A DNA stretch of 64,000 nucleotides from Tabrizicola sp. (lineage in GTDB: Bacteria > Pseudomonadota > Alphaproteobacteria > Rhodobacterales > Rhodobacteraceae). The translations under genes were made by a program, and so were the position numbers. A model generated the notes under the pieces. That model was not told the origin of the DNA. It worked only from the letters and a program-made list of their open reading frames with translations, and did no database searches. Shown one piece after another: positions 45,329 to 58,804 of the stretch (positions are counted from its first letter, which is position 1; the number at the start of each line of letters is the position of its first letter). The DNA lies in contig NZ_JAUXZE010000009.1 of NCBI RefSeq assembly GCF_030694085.1, positions 1 through 64,000 of the forward strand. The letters run 5' to 3'.

Positions 45329-46384
45329 ATGGAAAAGCACTCGATCATCGACGAAAGCCATGCCTTCTGGGATGAGGTGGTGCTGCCCCTGTTGGCCGCC
45401 CGCTTCCCCCAGGAGACCGCGCAGATGGCCGCGGGGGTCTTCGGCTATGGCTCGGAAGTGTTGCGGCTGGATGATGAATATTCCACCGACCACCACTTCG
45501 GGCTGCGGGTGAATGTGCTGCTGCCGGAAGCGGTGATGGCCGCGCGCGGGACGGTGATCGAGGATGCGCTGGCCGAAGGTCTGCCCGCGACCTGGCGGGG
45601 CCGGGAACTGCGCGAGGGCTATACCCGGACCAAGGGCGTCGCATTGGCGTCACTGGAGCATCACCTGCGGTCGACCATCGGGCTGGACGCGCCTCCGAAC
45701 AGTCATTCACAATGGCTGGCGATCCCCGAAGAGGACATGATGCATGTCGTGGCGGGGGAGGTCTGGCATGATCCGTCGGGCCGCTTTTCGGCGGTGCGCG
45801 CGGCCCTGGACGCTTACTATCCCGAGGAAGTGCGGCTGCGGCGGCTGGCGCATTGGTGTCGGTATTTCAGCGGCATGGGAGTATATGCGCTGAAACGCGC
45901 CCTGCTACGCGACAACGATCTTTACGCCAACACTACCTTCGCGCGGTCCTTGCGCTGGGGGGTACAGATGGCGTTCCTGCTTGACCGGCAATACTACCCT
46001 TACGACAAATGGCTGACCGTGATGTTCCACCGTCTGCCCCGGATGGGCGCGCGGCTGGCGTCGATTGTCGAGGAAGCGCCGAAGCTTACGACCCCGTGGG
46101 AGCGGAAGCTGGACCTGCTGCACCAGATGTCGGACGTGCTGGATCAGGCGATGGTCGAGGACGGGCTGATCGCGCCGCATCCGCGTTACAAGGTTTCGGC
46201 AACCTCGGGCTACCGCCTGCTGGAGTCGGCCTATGCCGAGCTGATCCGCAAATGCCCGGCCGAGATCCGGGGCATCGTTCCGCAGTGGGAGCAGGTGCAT
46301 TGGGAAGGGTTCCACTCTGAATTCGTCGCAGGGGTGGGGCTGGAGGACTGGCGGCGGATGCTGCTTCTGGAGGAATACGAATGA
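45329..46384 (+). CDS. DUF4037 (nucleotidyltransferase-like) protein
   Basis: 351 residues. N-terminal segment GVFGYGSEVLRLDDEYSTDHHFGLRVNVLL has the GS-x(n)-D-x-D form of a nucleotidyltransferase fold, as in DUF4037 proteins (usual pattern GSDVLGLDDE-SRDHDWG); the rest is helical. It may transfer a nucleotide or be a catalytically silent relative; the substrate is unknown. It follows rhaI by 27 bp and overlaps the next gene by 4 bp, so it belongs to the rhamnose unit although it has no role in the textbook pathway. Confidence 0.82.
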   Translation: MEKHSIIDESHAFWDEVVLPLLAARFPQETAQMAAGVFGYGSEVLRLDDEYSTDHHFGLRVNVLLPEAVMAARGTVIEDALAEGLPATWRGRELREGYTRTKGVALASLEHHLRSTIGLDAPPNSHSQWLAIPEEDMMHVVAGEVWHDPSGRFSAVRAALDAYYPEEVRLRRLAHWCRYFSGMGVYALKRALLRDNDLYANTTFARSLRWGVQMAFLLDRQYYPYDKWLTVMFHRLPRMGARLASIVEEAPKLTTPWERKLDLLHQMSDVLDQAMVEDGLIAPHPRYKVSATSGYRLLESAYAELIRKCPAEIRGIVPQWEQVHWEGFHSEFVAGVGLEDWRRMLLLEEYE

Positions 46385-47363
46385 ACGGTTATGAACGCGT
46401 GATGGCGACGATCAACCACCAGCCAGTGGACCGCACGCCCATCGACTGCTGGCTCTACCAGAAGCAGTTTCTCGAGCGGCTGGAGGCCGATTACGGCCCG
46501 CGCGAGAAGTTCATCGAGGAATTCGGGATCGACGTTTTCGTCGGCCTGATGCCCTTCCCCAACCAGCATGGCCGCAAGTTCGACATCCATGAGCTGGCCA
46601 ATGTGCCGCTCGAGGACCCGAAGCATCCGAAATGGCTGAACTTCACCGACTGGAACTATGATTTCGGCGGCACCAACATTGCCACCGCGATCCGCGACCA
46701 CAAGGGCAAACGCTGCGTGCTGGCGCATTGCTGGGGGATGGTGGAGGGGACCTCAAGCTTTCTCGGGATCGAGAATTGCTGGATGAACCTGGGCGGCAAT
46801 CCGCAGCTGATGGCGAATTTCTTCGACCGTTACGCCGACTGGATGTGCGTCCAGGTCGACCAGATGATCGAGGCGGGGGTGGACATGATGACCCTCTCGG
46901 ACGACTGGGGGTCGAACGGGACGATGCTGTTTTCGCCCAAATCCTGGCGGGCGCTGATCAAGCCCTATGCGATGCGGGTCGTGCAGCATGCGCGGTCGCG
47001 GGGCATGCCGGTCAACCTTCACTCTGACGGCTACATTCTACAGGTGGTGGATGACATCATCGAGATGGGCTATACCTCGTGGCATCCGGTACAGGAAAGC
47101 GCGGGGATCAATCCGCGCGAGGTCAAGGAAAAGTGGGGCGACAAGATCACCATCTACGGGTCTTTGGACGTGATCGACGGGCTTCTGAAGTACGACGGTG
47201 AGGAGTTGGACGAGTACATCACCGAGCGGTTCGGCATCTATGCGCCCGGTGGGGGGTTCATCTTCAACGGCGGGCACTTCATCCAGCCGGACATTCCCCC
47301 GCTGCGGCTGGTCCGGGCTTACCGTCTGGTAAACAAGCTGGCGGCGCAATACGGGACACTGCA

Positions 47364-47367
<4 letters not shown>
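46381..47367 (+). CDS. uroporphyrinogen decarboxylase-like (UroD/MtaA superfamily) protein
   Basis: 328 residues, TIM barrel of the UroD superfamily: MNGYERVMATINHQPVDRTPIDCW at the start, a central DMMTLSDDWGSNGTMLFSPKSWRALIKPY, and GMPVNLHSDGYILQVVDDIIEMG. It is not HemE. In corrinoid methyltransferases of this superfamily the last block reads H-x-C-G and holds zinc; here it is H-S-D-G, so the zinc-thiolate chemistry looks absent. Role unknown; its place between DUF4037 and a rhamnosidase points to sugar processing. Overlaps both neighbours by 4 bp. Confidence 0.82.
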
Positions 47368-51868
<4,501 letters not shown>

Positions 51869-51919
51869 TTATAGCGTTTCGGGCCGGGAATGTCACCCCT
51901 TGGCCACAAGATTTGGTGG

Positions 51920-52540
51920 TCAGGTAAAGGGGATAACCAGCCCCACACCGATAAGCAGGATGCCTGACCCGACGTTAAGCCTGCGCATCGCCTGCGGGCT
52001 GGACAGCAGTCTGCGGGCGCGGTCAAGGAACCACGCGAGCGCGAGGTTCCCAAGCATCGGAATCAGGGCCGAGATCAGCAGGATCGCGGCGATATCGGGG
52101 GCCGTCACGCGCGACAGGTCGAAGAAACCGGGCAGCACGCCCATGTAGAACAGGATCGCTTTGGGGTTGCCGACAACAGCGGCGACTCCGACAGCGAACC
52201 CGGCCCAGGCCCCCGGGCGGGTCAGACGGCTGTCGGCGTCGATGGCGGCGGCGGGTTTGCGGATCAGCAGGATGCCCATGATCAGGAAGACGGCCGCCGC
52301 GACCCAGCGCAGGGCGGCAAGAAAGCCGCCATACATCGACAGTATCCAGCTAAGACCGAAGATGGCCGCCAATGGCCAGATCAGGTCACCCAGCGCGACG
52401 CCGATCGCCAAGGGCCAGGCCCCGCGCATACCAAAGGCCAGCGCGCGGGCGGTCAGCGCAACCCAGACCGGGCCGGGCACGGCCCAGAGCGCAGCCATGC
52501 CAAGCGCGTAAAGCCACAGCTGCCAAAGCGAAACGGTCAT
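51920..52540 (-). CDS. LysE/RhtB family exporter
   Basis: 206 residues with six hydrophobic segments and the LysE landmarks WAVPGPVWVALTARALAFG near the start and GNPKAILFYMGVLPGFF near the middle. The family exports amino acids and related metabolites; the substrate cannot be told. Lies 9 bp after the GNAT gene, and the two are inserted between recF and gyrB, which are neighbours in many bacteria. Confidence 0.9.
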   Translation of the reverse strand: MTVSLWQLWLYALGMAALWAVPGPVWVALTARALAFGMRGAWPLAIGVALGDLIWPLAAIFGLSWILSMYGGFLAALRWVAAAVFLIMGILLIRKPAAAIDADSRLTRPGAWAGFAVGVAAVVGNPKAILFYMGVLPGFFDLSRVTAPDIAAILLISALIPMLGNLALAWFLDRARRLLSSPQAMRRLNVGSGILLIGVGLVIPFT

Positions 52541-52549
52541 GATGCAGCT

Positions 52550-53077
52550 TTAGAACAGACCGCCGAGAAGGTCGAGCGGCTTGGTGCCATCCCAGGGTTC
52601 CGGTCCGATATCAAGGACTTGCAGATGCTCTTCTGGCCGGTCGCGGTAAAGGCCGCCGCTGCGCGCGCCGGTCAGGTCAAGGTAGGTAAGCGGGTTCGCG
52701 ATGGGGCGAAAGCCTGCGGCCGGGTAAAGCTTTGCGGTGCCGAACAAGAGAACATGCTGCGCCGGGGACTGCCGCGCGGCGGCAAGCGCGGCCTGCAGAA
52801 GCGTCGCGGCCTGGCCCTTGCCGCGGTGGTCCGGGTCGGTGGCGACATCGGCGATCCCGGCGATGGTACGAAGGTGTTCGCCCAGCCGGACGGCGCGCAA
52901 CTGCACGCCGAGGTGGGCGGTGACGTGGCCCTGCCGGATCACGTGACGCCAGCTATGGCGGGTCTGAAAGAAGCTGCGGCCGCCGAAGTCCGTGAGGAAG
53001 CAGCGCGCCAGCAGGGCGGCAATTGCAGCCTCGTCAGCGTTTGTGAGCATATGTTCAGATATTGTCTCGACTGTCAT
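52550..53077 (-). CDS. GNAT family N-acetyltransferase
   Basis: 175 residues. The acetyl-CoA site is in IAGIADVATDPDHRGKGQAATLLQAALAAAR (motif A, R-G-K-G-Q-A), followed by LLFGTAKLYPAAGFRPI (motif B). Substrate unknown. The ATG overlaps the recF stop by 4 bp, so it is translated with recF. Confidence 0.9.
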   Translation of the reverse strand: MTVETISEHMLTNADEAAIAALLARCFLTDFGGRSFFQTRHSWRHVIRQGHVTAHLGVQLRAVRLGEHLRTIAGIADVATDPDHRGKGQAATLLQAALAAARQSPAQHVLLFGTAKLYPAAGFRPIANPLTYLDLTGARSGGLYRDRPEEHLQVLDIGPEPWDGTKPLDLLGGLF

Positions 53078-54165
53078 TGCTCCACCTGCGATGTACCGTC
53101 TTGTTCCAGGATGCGAAGGGTCCGCCCGCGGGGTCCGAGGGCAGTGAAAAGTTCTGGCTCGGTGCCTGTCATCAGGGCCTGGGCCTGTAGCGCGCAGATT
53201 TCGTCGTAAAGGGCAGCGCGGCGGTGTTCATCGAGGTGCGCGGCGACCTCGTCCAGCAGCAGGATCGGGGCGCGGCCAAGGTCCTGCGCCAGCGCGCGGG
53301 CGTTGGCAAGGATCAGGCTGATGAGAAGGGCCTTCTGCTCGCCGGTCGAGCACTGGTCGGCGGGGACGTCCTTGGCGGCATAGCGGGCCAGGAGGTCGGC
53401 GCGGTGCGGGCCGACCAAGGTCCGACCCGCAGCAATGTCGCGACGGCGGCCCTCGGCAAGGGCCTGGGCGAGGTCAAGCGGTTCGTCGGTGCCGTCGGGG
53501 CCGGTCAGCGTCAGGTCGGCAGAGGGGAAGGCGCTGCTTGGATCGGCGGCGGCACTGATGCGGGCGATGGTCGAACGGCGGTGGTGGGTTATGGCCCCAC
53601 CGGCCTCGGCCATCTGGGATTCCAGGGCCGCATACCAGTGCGCGTCGGTGACCTGATCCTTGATCAGCCGGTTCCGGTCGCGCATCGACTTTTCGTATGT
53701 GAGCGAGTGTTCGGCATGTTCCGGGAAGAAGCTCAGGGTCATGCGATCAAGGAATCGACGGCGGCCCTCGGCGGCCTCGATCCAGAGGCGGTCCATCGCC
53801 GGAACCAGCCAGAGGACGCGCAGGATGCGGCCCAGGCTGGCCTGCGTTGCGGCCTTGCCGTCGATGCGGACCTGCCGCGCCTCGCCGGGTTCGGCCCAGG
53901 TCTCCAGGTCATGTGCCGCGGACAGGCCCTGGACGGTGGCGGTGACCTTCCAGCCAAGGGCCTCGGGCTTGCGGGCCAGATCCTCGGCGGCAGCACGTCG
54001 CAGGCCGCGACCGGGAGACAGCAGGGATACCGCTTCGAGGATATTGGTCTTGCCGGCGCCGTTGGGTCCGACAAGGGCGACCGGGCGGCCATCGAAGGCC
54101 AGCCGCGTCGCCCGATGGCTGCGGAAATGCGTGAGCGCGAGGGTTTCGATCGCCAGACCGCCCAC
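53074..54165 (-). CDS. recF: DNA replication and repair protein RecF
   Basis: 363 residues, SMC-like ATPase that helps load RecA at gaps. Walker A in LVGPNGAGKTNILEAVSLLSPGRG, signature STGEQKALLISLILANAR and Walker B ILLLDEVAAHLDEHRR. Standard position between dnaN (35 bp upstream) and, here, the GNAT gene. Confidence 0.97.
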   Translation of the reverse strand: MGGLAIETLALTHFRSHRATRLAFDGRPVALVGPNGAGKTNILEAVSLLSPGRGLRRAAAEDLARKPEALGWKVTATVQGLSAAHDLETWAEPGEARQVRIDGKAATQASLGRILRVLWLVPAMDRLWIEAAEGRRRFLDRMTLSFFPEHAEHSLTYEKSMRDRNRLIKDQVTDAHWYAALESQMAEAGGAITHHRRSTIARISAAADPSSAFPSADLTLTGPDGTDEPLDLAQALAEGRRRDIAAGRTLVGPHRADLLARYAAKDVPADQCSTGEQKALLISLILANARALAQDLGRAPILLLDEVAAHLDEHRRAALYDEICALQAQALMTGTEPELFTALGPRGRTLRILEQDGTSQVEQ

Positions 54166-54200
54166 CGAAATTCCCTTTCAGTCCTGGTGTTTAAGGCCGG

Positions 54201-55319
54201 TCAGACCCGCATCGGCATAACGACGTAAACCGCCGAAAGGTCGTTGCCTTCACGCATCAAGGTCGGGTCAGCGGCAGAGTTGAACAGGAACACGGCGTTC
54301 TCCCGGTCCACCTGGCTGGCGATTTCCAGAAGGTACTTGGCGTTGAAGCCGATCTCCAGCCGCTCGTCGCCATAGGCCACGGCCAGTTCTTCCTCGGCGG
54401 CGCCGCTGTCGGGCGAGTTGACCGACAGGATCAGCCGGTCCTCTTCCAGCGACAGCTTCACCGCGCGGGAGCGTTCCGACGAGACGGTGGCCACGCGATC
54501 CACGGCCTTGGCGAATTCCGAGGCGTCAACTTCAAGCTTGCGGGTGTTGCCGGTCGGGATGACGCGGGTGTAGTCCGGGAAGGTGCCGTCGATGACTTTC
54601 GAGGTCAGGGTGATCATCGGCGTGGCAAAGCGGACTTTCGTCTCGGACACCGAGACGGCAATTGTTGCGTCGTCATCGTCCAGAAGCTTGCGCAGCTCGC
54701 CCACGGTCTTGCGGGGGACGATGACGCCGGGCATCCCGTCGGCGTCGTCGGGCAGAGGCGCATCGATGCGGGCGAGACGGTGGCCATCGGTCGCAACGCA
54801 GCGCAGCACCTTGCCGCCTTCACCCGTCGAGACGTGCATGTAGACGCCGTTCAGATAGTAACGGGTTTCCTCGGTCGAGATCGCGAACTTCGCCTTGTCG
54901 AAAAGCCGCCGCAGCACCGGCGCGGGGGCGGAAAAGTTCGAGGAATACTCGGACGTGGCCATGACCGGGAAGTCTTCCTTCGGCAGCGTCGCCAGGCTGA
55001 AGGTCGAGCGGCCTGCCGCAATGGTCAGGCGGCCCGAAGCAGCGTCTTCGGTCAGGTTCACCAGCGATCCATCGGGCAGCTTCCGGGTGATCTCGTGCAG
55101 CATGACGGCCGAAACGGTGGTGGACCCGGCGCGTTCCACCATCGCGGGGGCGCGGTCGACCACCTCGATATCCAGGTCGGTGGCACGGAAGCTGACCTGC
55201 GCACCCTCGGCCTCGATCAGGACATTGGCCAGGATCGGGATCGTATTTCGGCGTTCCACCACCGATTGCGCCTGAGCGAGCGCCTTCAGAAGCGTGGCGC
55301 GTTCGATCGAGAGTTTCAT
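54201..55319 (-). CDS. dnaN: DNA polymerase III beta sliding clamp
   Basis: 372 residues, three repeated clamp domains: MKLSIERATLLKALAQAQSVVERRNTIPILANVL at the start, SVSETKVRFATPMITLTSKVIDGTFPDYTRVIP in the middle and the C-terminal FNSAADPTLMREGNDLSAVYVVMPMRV. 119 bp separate it from dnaA. Confidence 0.98.
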   Translation of the reverse strand: MKLSIERATLLKALAQAQSVVERRNTIPILANVLIEAEGAQVSFRATDLDIEVVDRAPAMVERAGSTTVSAVMLHEITRKLPDGSLVNLTEDAASGRLTIAAGRSTFSLATLPKEDFPVMATSEYSSNFSAPAPVLRRLFDKAKFAISTEETRYYLNGVYMHVSTGEGGKVLRCVATDGHRLARIDAPLPDDADGMPGVIVPRKTVGELRKLLDDDDATIAVSVSETKVRFATPMITLTSKVIDGTFPDYTRVIPTGNTRKLEVDASEFAKAVDRVATVSSERSRAVKLSLEEDRLILSVNSPDSGAAEEELAVAYGDERLEIGFNAKYLLEIASQVDRENAVFLFNSAADPTLMREGNDLSAVYVVMPMRV

Positions 55320-55438
55320 CTGGCTTCCCCCTGCCGACCCGTTGAAGGGACGACGAATTTATCCGGTTTACACCGGTTCACAAGCATTTGTTGGGACTGT
55401 GGAAGGCTTTGCGGGGGCCGTCAAGTCCGGCCCCTGCC

Positions 55439-56806
55439 TTATCCCTGCAGAAGGCGACGCAGAAGCTGCAGATCATCGGCAAGCTGACTGTCGATGGTCA
55501 TCAGCTCTTCGATCTTGCGCACACCGTGCATGATCGTGGTGTGATCCCGGCCCCCGAAGCGGCGACCGATCTCCGGCAGGCTGCGCGGGGTCAGCTGCTT
55601 GGAGAGATACATCGCCACCTGCCGGGGCCGCGCGATGTTGCGCAGGCGCTTCGGGCCGATCATGTCCGACAGGCGGATGTTGTAGTGCTCAGCCACCTTG
55701 CGCTGGATTTCCTCGATCGACAGCTTGCGGTCCGAGGACCGCAGGATGTCGGCCAGACAGTCCTGGGCGAGGTCAAGCGTGATCTCGCGGCCCACCAGCG
55801 AGGCAAAGGCAAAGAGGCGGGTCAGCGCACCTTCCAGCACGCGGACGTTCGTGGTGATGCGATGCGCAAGGAACTCGAGAACGCCGTCGGCGAGGACAAG
55901 GCCTTTGTACTGCGAGCGGTAGAAGTCGACTTTCTGCTGCAGGATGCCAAGGCGAAGCTCATAATCTGTCGGGTGCAGGTCGACGACCAGCCCACATTGC
56001 AGGCGCGACTTGATCCGGTCTTCCAGATCCTTGATCTCACCCGGGGCGCGGTCCGCCGAGATGACGATCTGCTTGTTGGCATCCACAAGCGCGTTGAACG
56101 TGTGGAAGAATTCCTCTTGGGTGGAATCCTTTCCGGCGATGAACTGGACGTCATCCACCATCAGGACGTCGACCGAGCGGAACAGCTCCTTGAAGTCCAT
56201 GACCTGACGATCGCGCAGGGCCTGCACGAAGCGGTACATGAACTGTTCGGCGGACAGATACAGGACGCGCAACTCGGGGCGGCGGGATTGCAGTTCGTGG
56301 GCGATGGCATGCATCAGGTGCGTCTTGCCAAGGCCGACGCCGCCATACAGAAACAGCGGGTTGAAGGTGACGGGGCCGCCTTCGGCCACCCGGCGCGCGG
56401 CGGCATGGGCAAGCTCGTTCGGCTTGCCGACAACAAAGCTGTCGAAAGTGAAGCGGGCATCCAGCGGCGCGCCGGGAAGCTCTTCGTCCGAGGCGCGGGT
56501 GCGGGCAGCCTTGGCCGCCGGTTTCAATGCGGCAGCGGCAATCGCGGGACGGGCTTCCGCAGCGGCGGTGCCGACAGCAAACTCCACCCGATCGACCAGA
56601 GCGCCGGCAGAGGTCAGCTGCGTGCGGATGTGGTCAGCGTAGTTGCGCTGGACCCAATCGCCGAAAAAGATGGTCGGCACTTCGAAGCGCGCGACACCGT
56701 TCTTCAGGTGGGACAGCTTCAGAGGTTCGATCCAGGTCGTATAGTTGTTCTTGCCGACACGCTTGATCAACTCTTCCCGAACCTGCCCCCAGGTTTCATT
56801 CGTCAT
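55439..56806 (-). CDS. dnaA: chromosomal replication initiator DnaA
   Basis: 455 residues. Domain I (1-80), a variable linker rich in Ala (80-130), AAA+ with Walker A GGVGLGKTHLMHA and Walker B VLMVDDVQF, and the C-terminal DNA-binding domain with the signature RSLPEIGRRFGGRDHTTIMHGVRKI. It heads the dnaA-dnaN-recF series. Upstream DNA contains several GANTC sites but no cluster of DnaA boxes. Confidence 0.98.
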   Translation of the reverse strand: MTNETWGQVREELIKRVGKNNYTTWIEPLKLSHLKNGVARFEVPTIFFGDWVQRNYADHIRTQLTSAGALVDRVEFAVGTAAAEARPAIAAAALKPAAKAARTRASDEELPGAPLDARFTFDSFVVGKPNELAHAAARRVAEGGPVTFNPLFLYGGVGLGKTHLMHAIAHELQSRRPELRVLYLSAEQFMYRFVQALRDRQVMDFKELFRSVDVLMVDDVQFIAGKDSTQEEFFHTFNALVDANKQIVISADRAPGEIKDLEDRIKSRLQCGLVVDLHPTDYELRLGILQQKVDFYRSQYKGLVLADGVLEFLAHRITTNVRVLEGALTRLFAFASLVGREITLDLAQDCLADILRSSDRKLSIEEIQRKVAEHYNIRLSDMIGPKRLRNIARPRQVAMYLSKQLTPRSLPEIGRRFGGRDHTTIMHGVRKIEELMTIDSQLADDLQLLRRLLQG

Positions 56807-57268
56807 TCTTTAACCTGCCATATCCCCGAACCGGCACAGACTGCCGGTCCTGTCCTGTCACGTCTCTTGCAAGCCGCTTCGTCCAAGCCGCGCGTTGGCC
56901 GGGAACCGGCCTGCCAGACTGGACCTGTCAGTGGGACGGAACATACGCATGACATAAGACGCCCGGCCAGCCGGTGCCCTGGTCACGCAGACGGAGTAGC
57001 TTGGCTGCTACCTCCAACCATTTGATCGCAAACGGAAAACTCAGATATTGCGCCCCATTGGGCGCCATCCCTGTGCAGCAGCTTTCCTTTTGCGACCCGT
57101 TCATGTCCCCCAAGACGAAGTGAATCGCAAGGTCACGCTAGCAACCCCGGCGCGGGCTCTGCAACCGAACAACGCGCTTGACAGAGATTCCCCAAACCCG
57201 AATCCGACGGCTCTGGCAAATCGGCAACGCAGGGTCGGAATGACGCATCCGACAGGCGCAAAAATGCT
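56807..57268. other. region between dnaA and rpsT
   Basis: About 460 bp upstream of dnaA and downstream of rpsT. GANTC sites at 57122-57126, 57186-57190 and 57200-57204 (the last two 10 bp apart) could make dnaA transcription methylation-sensitive. I searched both strands by eye for TTATCCACA-like DnaA boxes and an AT-rich unwinding element and found neither, so I do not call oriC here. No gene is supported. Confidence 0.55.
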
Positions 57269-57299
57269 GAAGGGCGCGACCCTTTCAGGTGCGCCCTTC
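57269..57299 (-). terminator. terminator of rpsT
   Basis: Stem GAAGGGCGC / GCGCCCTTC around a 13-nt loop, and reading on the minus strand a T-rich stretch (57264-57260) a few bases later. It is 30 bp after the rpsT stop. Confidence 0.82.
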
Positions 57300-57328
57300 G
57301 TGTTCTGGATTCGGTCCAGACGAACGGA

Positions 57329-57604
57329 TCAGGCCTTGGCGACGCCAGCGGCCTTCACGCGCGCGGCAAGGCGCGACATCTTCCGTGCGACGGTGTTCTT
57401 GTGCAGCACGCCCTTGGTGACACCACGGGCCAATTCCGGCTGGGCGGCCTTCAGAGCGGCCTGGGCGACTTCGCCGTTGCCCGAGGCAATGGCTTCCTCG
57501 ACCTTGCGCAGGAAGGTGCGGATACGCGAGCGGCGGGCCTTGTTGATGGCATAGCGGGCTTCCGACTGGCGGGCGCGTTTCTTGGACTGTTCAGTGTTGG
57601 CCAT
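57329..57604 (-). CDS. rpsT: 30S ribosomal protein S20
   Basis: 91 residues, three long basic helices: [39 protein letters not shown] and [22 protein letters not shown]. Binds 16S rRNA early in small-subunit assembly. Start at 57604 gives the universal MANxxSxxKR form; an in-frame ATG at 57634 is within the leader. rpsT next to dnaA is common in Rhodobacterales. Confidence 0.97.
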   Translation of the reverse strand: MANTEQSKKRARQSEARYAINKARRSRIRTFLRKVEEAIASGNGEVAQAALKAAQPELARGVTKGVLHKNTVARKMSRLAARVKAAGVAKA

Positions 57605-57760
57605 GATGGCTTCCTTGCGGTCTATCGGTTTCAAATCTGTCGCACGAAAGACCAGAAGGCCCCATCCGAGGGGATGGATCTGATTCTTGCCTAAGCGGGC
57701 CCACGCGCATGTGGGGCGGCCTATAGACCAAGCGGTGTGGAAAGGAAACCCCTTAAGGCG

Positions 57761-58804
57761 TCAGCCATCCGCCGGGCCGGCGGGTGCAGCGCCCGGCCAA
57801 AGCAGGCGCTGGTCTCCGCCCAGCTTGGAATTGCCCAGTTCCTTGATCTTGTCCAGCCGCGCCGCGATCTTCGCATCGGGGTCAAGCGTCAGGTAAGCCG
57901 GGACCCAGGCAAGTTCGAAGTCTCGCGCCTTGCGGGTGCCGCCTACCGACTGCTTCTCTCCGGTGATCTTCTCGACTGTCGAGGGGTCGTCCAGCCCGTC
58001 CAGGGTGAAGCGGACGATCCGGGGAAGCGCCCGGTCGCAGGCGGTGAACAGCTCGGGCCGCTCATCCTGCAGAAGGGCCGCGGTGGTGACCAGGGGTGCG
58101 ACGGCATGCAGCTGATAGTGCAGCGCCAGCTTGCCGCGCCACATCTCGTTGGGCAGGCTGCCGTCCGCGTCGGCGGTGCAGGCGACAAGGCGCAGCGTCT
58201 CGGCGCCCCAGTCGATCAGGGTGGGGTCGCCCTGGGTCATGCCCACCCGGGTCACCGCCAGCCCCGCCCAGGCGCGCAGGTTGTTCTGCGAGGCGCGGGG
58301 TGGGGCTTCGGTGTCGAAGAAGGCCATCGTCTGCTGCGACCGGGCCAGGAACCAGGCCTCGATCTCGGCTTGTCCCTGGGGCTGTGGCACGATCTTCAGG
58401 GCGGCGGCATAGGCGAAGGCAATGCCCCCCACCCGCGAGGGGGCCGACAGCTTCGCACCCTGAGTCCTGAGGTCGCTGAGGGCGTCGGCCCTGGCCCAGG
58501 CAAGGATGCTGTCCAGCACGCAGGCCGCAGCTGTCTGCGCCTCCTCGGGCTTGGTCTTCGGGTCGTTCAGGATGTTGGTCTGTTTGGCGAGATCGGTGAT
58601 GAAATCGTCGATCGGCCTGAGGGCCGCCGTGACGGCCTTGTCGCTTTCCTCGTCGAAGTCGCTGCGGTTTTCGCTGTCGTCGGTGTAGCGGCTGCCGAAA
58701 CCCAGCGAGACAACGGGTTTGGTGTCCACGGGGCACTTCGGGGCCTCTTCGGCGGCCAGGGGGCTGGCGAGGACAAGGAGCAGGGCAAGGGATCGCGTGG
58801 TCAC
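57761..58804 (-). CDS. PL5-like (AlgL-type) alginate lyase homologue, active-site histidine changed
   Basis: 347 residues with signal peptide (1-18). The (alpha/alpha) barrel pattern of polysaccharide lyase family 5 is visible: QNNLRAWAGLAVTRVG (174-189) and DADGSLPNEMWRGKLALHYQLHAVAPLV (212-239). In characterised PL5 lyases the first block is NNHSYW with a catalytic His; here that position is Leu176. The Arg and Tyr of the second block (R223, Y230) are kept with the right spacing. So it may be a polymer-binding or much weakened form, or act on another polyuronate. The ATG overlaps the Sel1 gene stop (58801). Confidence 0.78.
   Translation of the reverse strand: MTTRSLALLLVLASPLAAEEAPKCPVDTKPVVSLGFGSRYTDDSENRSDFDEESDKAVTAALRPIDDFITDLAKQTNILNDPKTKPEEAQTAAACVLDSILAWARADALSDLRTQGAKLSAPSRVGGIAFAYAAALKIVPQPQGQAEIEAWFLARSQQTMAFFDTEAPPRASQNNLRAWAGLAVTRVGMTQGDPTLIDWGAETLRLVACTADADGSLPNEMWRGKLALHYQLHAVAPLVTTAALLQDERPELFTACDRALPRIVRFTLDGLDDPSTVEKITGEKQSVGGTRKARDFELAWVPAYLTLDPDAKIAARLDKIKELGNSKLGGDQRLLWPGAAPAGPADG

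Noticed and set aside
55359..55385. TTATCCGG-like sequence between dnaN and dnaA as a DnaA box
   Set aside because: A single partial match without neighbours or an AT-rich element; not enough to call an origin.
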